64,000 nucleotides of DNA from Calycina herbarum. Its lineage: Eukaryota > Ascomycota > Leotiomycetes > Helotiales > Pezizellaceae. Shown here one piece after another: positions 59,705-64,000 of this stretch; position 1 is the stretch's first letter; each line of letters starts with the position of its first letter. Where the stretch lies: positions 22,573 to 86,572 of the forward strand of contig LLEY01000220.1 in NCBI GenBank assembly GCA_001414485.1. The letters are read 5' to 3'. The position numbers and the translations under genes were made by a program. The notes below the pieces were generated by a model. The model saw only the letters and a list, made by a program, of their open reading frames with translations. It did no database searches and was not told where the DNA came from.

Positions 59705-61698
59705 ATGGTTGTTAGGGGTTCGGGCCCCTTCGCGGGCTGGGATCTCGAAGATCCAGCGGAAATCCGCCAGTTGATTCTGGCGTTGGATTTCATGCTTTCC
59801 ACGCCCCCCAGTGGAAGAATTCGCAGCCGCCCTGCGATTAGGCGATGCAGTGACGTCCAATTTACCTCCGTAGAGGTTTTAGCAGGAATGAGCGAGAGAT
59901 CTATCATGTTTAGACAAGCCGTGGACAGCTTTATCGCGACAGAGGAGGATAACACTGCCATCCTCGTGAGAGCCGCTCAGGATTTGGCCGTTGCTGCTAC
60001 CACGGGAAGTCATAACGCAGACCTAGCACCAAGAAACGAGGCGGGTAACCGTCCTACGGGTTCAGTCCCTGGAAACGGTGCAGCTGTTTGTTCCCCTATT
60101 CTCCGTTTTCATTACAGAAAACTGCTAACATCTTTTCACAGTTGTATCCGCCTCCTGTCAGCAGACCATTGAGAGGAAATACCAATCATGAATCTATAAT
60201 GAGTCGACAGGTCCTTTCGAGCATGGCAATGGCCCCAGAGGAGGAAGATAGTCCACCCCGAGGTTCTCGTTCTTCCCCCAGAAGACCAGCTGGACCACCT
60301 GTAATTCCGCTGCGTGGAACCAGCCGTACTAATCGTCCTATGCGTCCTTCTTCGTCAGCAATTCCAATCACGCCAAGTCCTCTTGGTCAAAACTCTTACG
60401 CCCCCAGAGGAGCTCCTCGCACTGCTCCAAATCGAGCAACCAGACAGCATATGGGCATGTATAGTGCTCCTCCCGCTGGCGTAACAGGCTATCAAATACC
60501 TGGCCAGCCGGGTTTTGGCGGGCAGAGACCTCTGATGCCCCGCCCTGGACCTCCCCTTGGCACCTCTGGCAATACTCAAGGTTATGAAAGCCAGGAGGAT
60601 GATGATGACGAGGATGAAGACGATTATGAGGATACGCCGTCGAATGGGCCTGCTTCGTCAAAACCACAGGCAAGTATCCCTATTTTTCCCACAAAACAAC
60701 GTTCATATGCTAATTTCATACTTCAGAAGAAGCCTGGCAGCCATGCTAAGCACAAACCTCGCAAACCTCGTAATGAGAAACCAATAGATGAGGGCATTGA
60801 TAAGAAAAACGCGGTTGTGGGTGAGCAGGACAACTCCAAATTGAAAATCAACTTCTACACTCGTAGAAAGGACGGCACCCGCGGCGAAATTGTGCTAAAT
60901 AAATACCCCCACAAGGTCGACTTTCAATCTCGCGAGTCGGTAAAGAAACTCAATGCGTGGCGCAGCCAGATTATCTCTCGCAATTTCAACCCCATAAAAA
61001 AGAAACGTGAGTACTGGCTGGTGTCCGAACGAGAAAACGTCATGAAGTTGATCCGCGAACAATTGGCGAATCGGTCAGCATTGAAATGGGCGAAATTGGC
61101 CAATGACTACAATACCAATTATCATGGGCATGTTCAACCAGCGGGCTCGCGCCTTCTACATACCCAAAAGAGAGTTCGGACACACCTTCCTGCCAATCGT
61201 CCCACACCATGGCGCACACGTGCGTCAATTGAGCATGCCGCCGCCAAATGGGATGAATTAATCAATCTAATGGCGCAAAAGAAGGCTGATGTCGCCGAAG
61301 GGGTTAGAACGGATAATTCTGAGAGTTTCGATGATAATGCGTCGGCAAAATTCTCGGATGACGAGGTGGAATTGCCAGATCCCAATCCAACGCCAACAGC
61401 AACAGCAACAGCAACAGCAAACTCAATGACCAACGCCGCGACCCCGACTCCTGCAGCCGCCCAAGGTGGTCGTCGACCGAGAAAGAAGCCTCCAGGACGA
61501 CCGATGAAGAAACCAATCGATCGGAAGCGCGCCCGCAGTACATCCACGGTGTCCGACGAGACGGAATCCGACCACGAGAGCAGCCCGGAGCCTGAGCCTA
61601 AGCGCAAGAAACCCAATCCGAAGGGCGGCAAGAAGGGTGGAGACAATGATGATGGTCCAACTTTTCCAAATTTGCAGCCAAAGAAGCCAGCTCCATGA
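59705..61698 (+). CDS. Basic disordered nuclear-type protein with AT-hook, unknown function
   Basis: Three exons: 59705-60085, 60142-60669 and 60727-61698, giving 626 residues. ATG at 59705 is the first after an in-frame TGA. Intron 1 (56 bp) has donor GTTTGT, branch CTGCTAAC and acceptor CACAG. Intron 2 (57 bp) has the rare donor GC (CAG|GCAAGT), branch GCTAAT and TTCAG; it has no stop and is a multiple of three, so it could also be retained (645 aa). Residues 1-125 are a folded-looking helical part (DPAEIRQLILALDFML). Pro/Gly/Ser-rich disorder follows, an acidic run (EDDDDEDEDDYED) ends exon 2, and a possibly conserved core (KINFYTRRKDGTRGEIVLNK ... REYWLVSERENVMKLI) comes after. The basic C-terminus (about 550-572) has an AT-hook-like RPRKKPPGRPMKK. 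Likely nuclear, chromatin or DNA associated; this is inference from composition. Confidence 0.75.
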
Positions 61699-64000
61699 GG
61701 TGTTGGTTGTTTTATGCTTAAGGATGATGGGTCACGATGGGTGATGAGCGAAAACTGGCGTTGATTCTTTTTCTTTTTTCTTTTTCTACATTTTTTGCCT
61801 TATGATGGTCGTTGATGAGTTCCTCAATTTCTTGGGGGTACATTATTGGATTACGATACTTAGTTTGGCTTGTCTGTTTGCCTTCTTTGCCTTCGTTTTC
61901 CTTTCGGTCATTAAGGGAAACATTTATCAACGCTGCTTGGGCTTTTGCCGGTGTTGCTGGGGTTTGTTTTTTGAGCGTTGGAGTTGGGTGTTTGCTTTGA
62001 GCGTTGGGCTTGGGAGTTTGCTTTTTGCATGGACGGTGGCACAAAAATACCCTTTCTTTTCTTTTCCTCATCGTTGCTGTTTTTTTTCCTTAGGTCCCCG
62101 ATTTGGGCCTCGCGCTTGCTTGTGATCTGGTTTCTTTACTATTTTATTTCCTTGACAAAATTGGAGCAGAAGTTTGTAAGATAGTCGTTACTTTAAAACC
62201 AGAAATACCCCAAAAAAGTATAAATAACATCATGTTCCATTGCGTGACTTGGTGTTTTGTGAAATAAGCTTCATTTTTGCTTTACCGAAAAGGGGGTGGC
62301 TGGTGGGTGTGGCTGAGCAGGGATTGAATGCGGGATTCCTCGAAGAGTAATTGCAACCCCAAAGGTTTAGCATCGTGAGAGAAGTAGAAGGAGTATTGGA
62401 GAAGATATGACAGTGACAAGAAACATGGTGACATGCCAGATTGGAAATCTCAAGTGGACAAATCGTGAAAGCTCATTAAAAAAGCGGGGTTGTCTCCTAC
62501 CAATCACCCATTCATCAAAAATTCATTCTTGAAATAACAACAACAAGATCATAGGAGAACAAAGGAGCATTAGAAACATCTTGACATTACGCGAAATAAC
62601 AGAAACCCTCCGACAAGGTAACGTATCAAAATCTCAAAATTGACTCCCCAGTTACAATAACCCATTTCTTTTAGTGTATAAAGAAGACGATTCAAAGACA
62701 AAAGACACCCCGAAACCCAAACAACCAACAAAACTTCAACGGCGAAACTGAAATTACCCATCCATCCAGGCATCTAACCCAAGCCATCCCTAATACTCCT
62801 CCCCTGAATTTTCACGAAACCCAACAACGAGAAATACGAACCAACTCATATCTACACTTCAAGTTAACAACCTCACACCTCGAGGAAATGGCTCAAAATG
62901 TGGCACCTAAGCAGAAAACAACCAACAGGTAGCACCAGAAAAGAAGTACAAAACAGCAAACTTCACGAGCGAGCAGCAATCCAACCTCAAGCCAATATAA
63001 CAAACAGCGCCCAGACCCAAAGCCAATTGTATACTCAAGAGAGGCGTCATGGCGAGGATATCTTGGCGCAGAAAGATTAAGATCAATATCCCAACGGTGA
63101 AAAATGACAAGCACGAGAAAACTCAAGAACTCCAGCTGAATTCTCCAAAACCCCCCTCGCAGAACTTCATTGCGAGAGAGAAGGACAACTTTAAAAACCC
63201 TACCAGGTTCTCAACTTTCAAAATGCAACATAACATCAAATTTACTGAAGCCTAAGACGACACAAGATGGAAGAACTCAAAAGTCATGGTAAGCCTTTCT
63301 TAGAAGTCCGAAAGACAAGCCCGCCAATTCAACACTTCTCTCCTCACCCTTCAGCTCCTCATAAAAACTCCAACACTGACACTGAGAGACTTCCCCTCAG
63401 ATACAGTATCACAGTATCCTCCTATACCATCACTAGCACCCTGAGAAAAGCACACGCATACCGCAAAGCAACCACAAAGCAGCAATTCAATCATTCAATC
63501 CACTATTCACTCACTCCAACTTCCCAGCAATTCATCACAATTCGACGGAACGCCTGTAGATAGCGTAAAGAAATTCTTGCAACATAAATGGTAAGCCCAA
63601 ATCAAGAAGTCCAAGGACAGAAATTGATCGAGAGGTTATTTGGATTCTGGAATTTGGGGAAAAGTAAAAGAGATGGAGGAGGTCAAGCAAGGAAGAGTAC
63701 CCAGTTGTTCGGCTTCCATTTAGAGAGAGCACTTTGTTTAGTGACTTGTGACTTCCAAAGACGACCATCCATCAACAACCAAGGTAGAAGGAGTAGATGA
63801 GTACCCCAAGGTTGTAAGACTCTGGTCACAGAAAGGATACCATGTCAAGCAGAGTCCCGGATTTCGGGAAGGCGAAGAAGACAAAAGGAAGTTTTTTAAA
63901 TTCTACATCTAATCGTAACATAATATTACAAGCACAAATACATAATTTCATACAAGCCCTCCCCCCAGTTTATTCCCATCCCACCCATCCCACCCAAGCC
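61699..64000. other. Right flank without a supported gene
   Basis: Several frames of 60-117 codons occur on both strands but none has a recognisable domain, and most reflect low-complexity sequence. A short ATG frame at 63267 runs into a GTAAGC donor-like site at 63289. It could be the first exon of a gene, but no downstream exon was recognised. Confidence 0.4.
61969..62027. repeat. 27-bp direct repeat
   Basis: TTTTGAGCGTTGGAGTTGGG and TTTGAGCGTTGGGCTTGGG lie 27 bases apart, with shared TTTGCTTT between. Short decayed minisatellite in the 3' flank of the AT-hook gene. Confidence 0.55.

Noticed and set aside
61718..62125. Opposed frames of 117 and 107 codons
   Set aside because: They mirror each other over a 27-bp repeat and low-complexity sequence; no support for either.

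Overview
The window looks like a filamentous ascomycete, most likely a plant-associated leotiomycete (Sclerotiniaceae-like). The basis is a secreted fungal endopolygalacturonase with short introns, a 2EXR-family gene, Fot1/pogo-type and chromodomain-Ty3 transposons, and very strong repeat-induced point mutation (RIP). The genus is an inference and was not tested by a search.

Layout. (1) 1-14.8 kb has normal base composition and few genes. It holds a truncated reading frame at the left edge, a 5'-truncated 2EXR relic (5.5-6.1 kb), a 2EXR gene whose 3' end is split by a small TIR element flanked by a 10-bp target duplication (7.36-9.10 kb), two further non-autonomous TIR elements (6.4-7.0 and 9.7-10.35 kb), a small broken reading frame (10.8-11.3 kb) and a complete three-exon endopolygalacturonase on the minus strand (12.2-13.5 kb).

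(2) 14.8-52.5 kb is an extremely AT-rich, RIP-mutated transposon nest with no live gene. It can be taken apart exactly by target-site duplications. A LINE 3' fragment is followed by Ty3 element E1 (16278-32895). E1 carries pogo transposons P1 and P2, and P2 in turn carries Ty3 element E2 (TSD CTTAG). Then come a decayed unidentified sequence with a solo LTR (TSD TATAG), complete Ty3 element E3 (34792-42039, TSD AAGAG), pogo deletion derivative P3 carrying a complete Copia element E4 (42492-48805, TSD GTACG), pogo P4, and a 629-bp long-TIR element. The Ty3 elements are chromoviruses: a single gag-pol frame ending in a chromodomain, plus a second, convergent reading frame between pol and the 3' LTR that is present in all three copies. 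P1-P4 fall into three TIR families that share one plan: ACGTG at the tip, then two tandem 17-bp motifs.

(3) 52.5-64 kb returns to normal composition. It begins with duplicated unidentified sequence, partly matched by a RIP-mutated inverted copy inside the nest. A gene-poor stretch with a strong palindrome cluster follows. After that is a TATA promoter with a roughly 2.9-kb leader, largely a diverged tandem array (about 104-bp, then exactly 115-bp period). The leader runs into a three-exon gene for a basic, disordered, AT-hook-bearing protein (59705-61698) with a probable GC-AG intron. The last 2.3 kb shows no supported gene.

The clearest biological story is a heterochromatin-type transposon sink: chromodomain retroelements landing in older RIP-mutated elements, with younger copies (E3) visibly less mutated. 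No other multi-gene pathway or cluster is evident.
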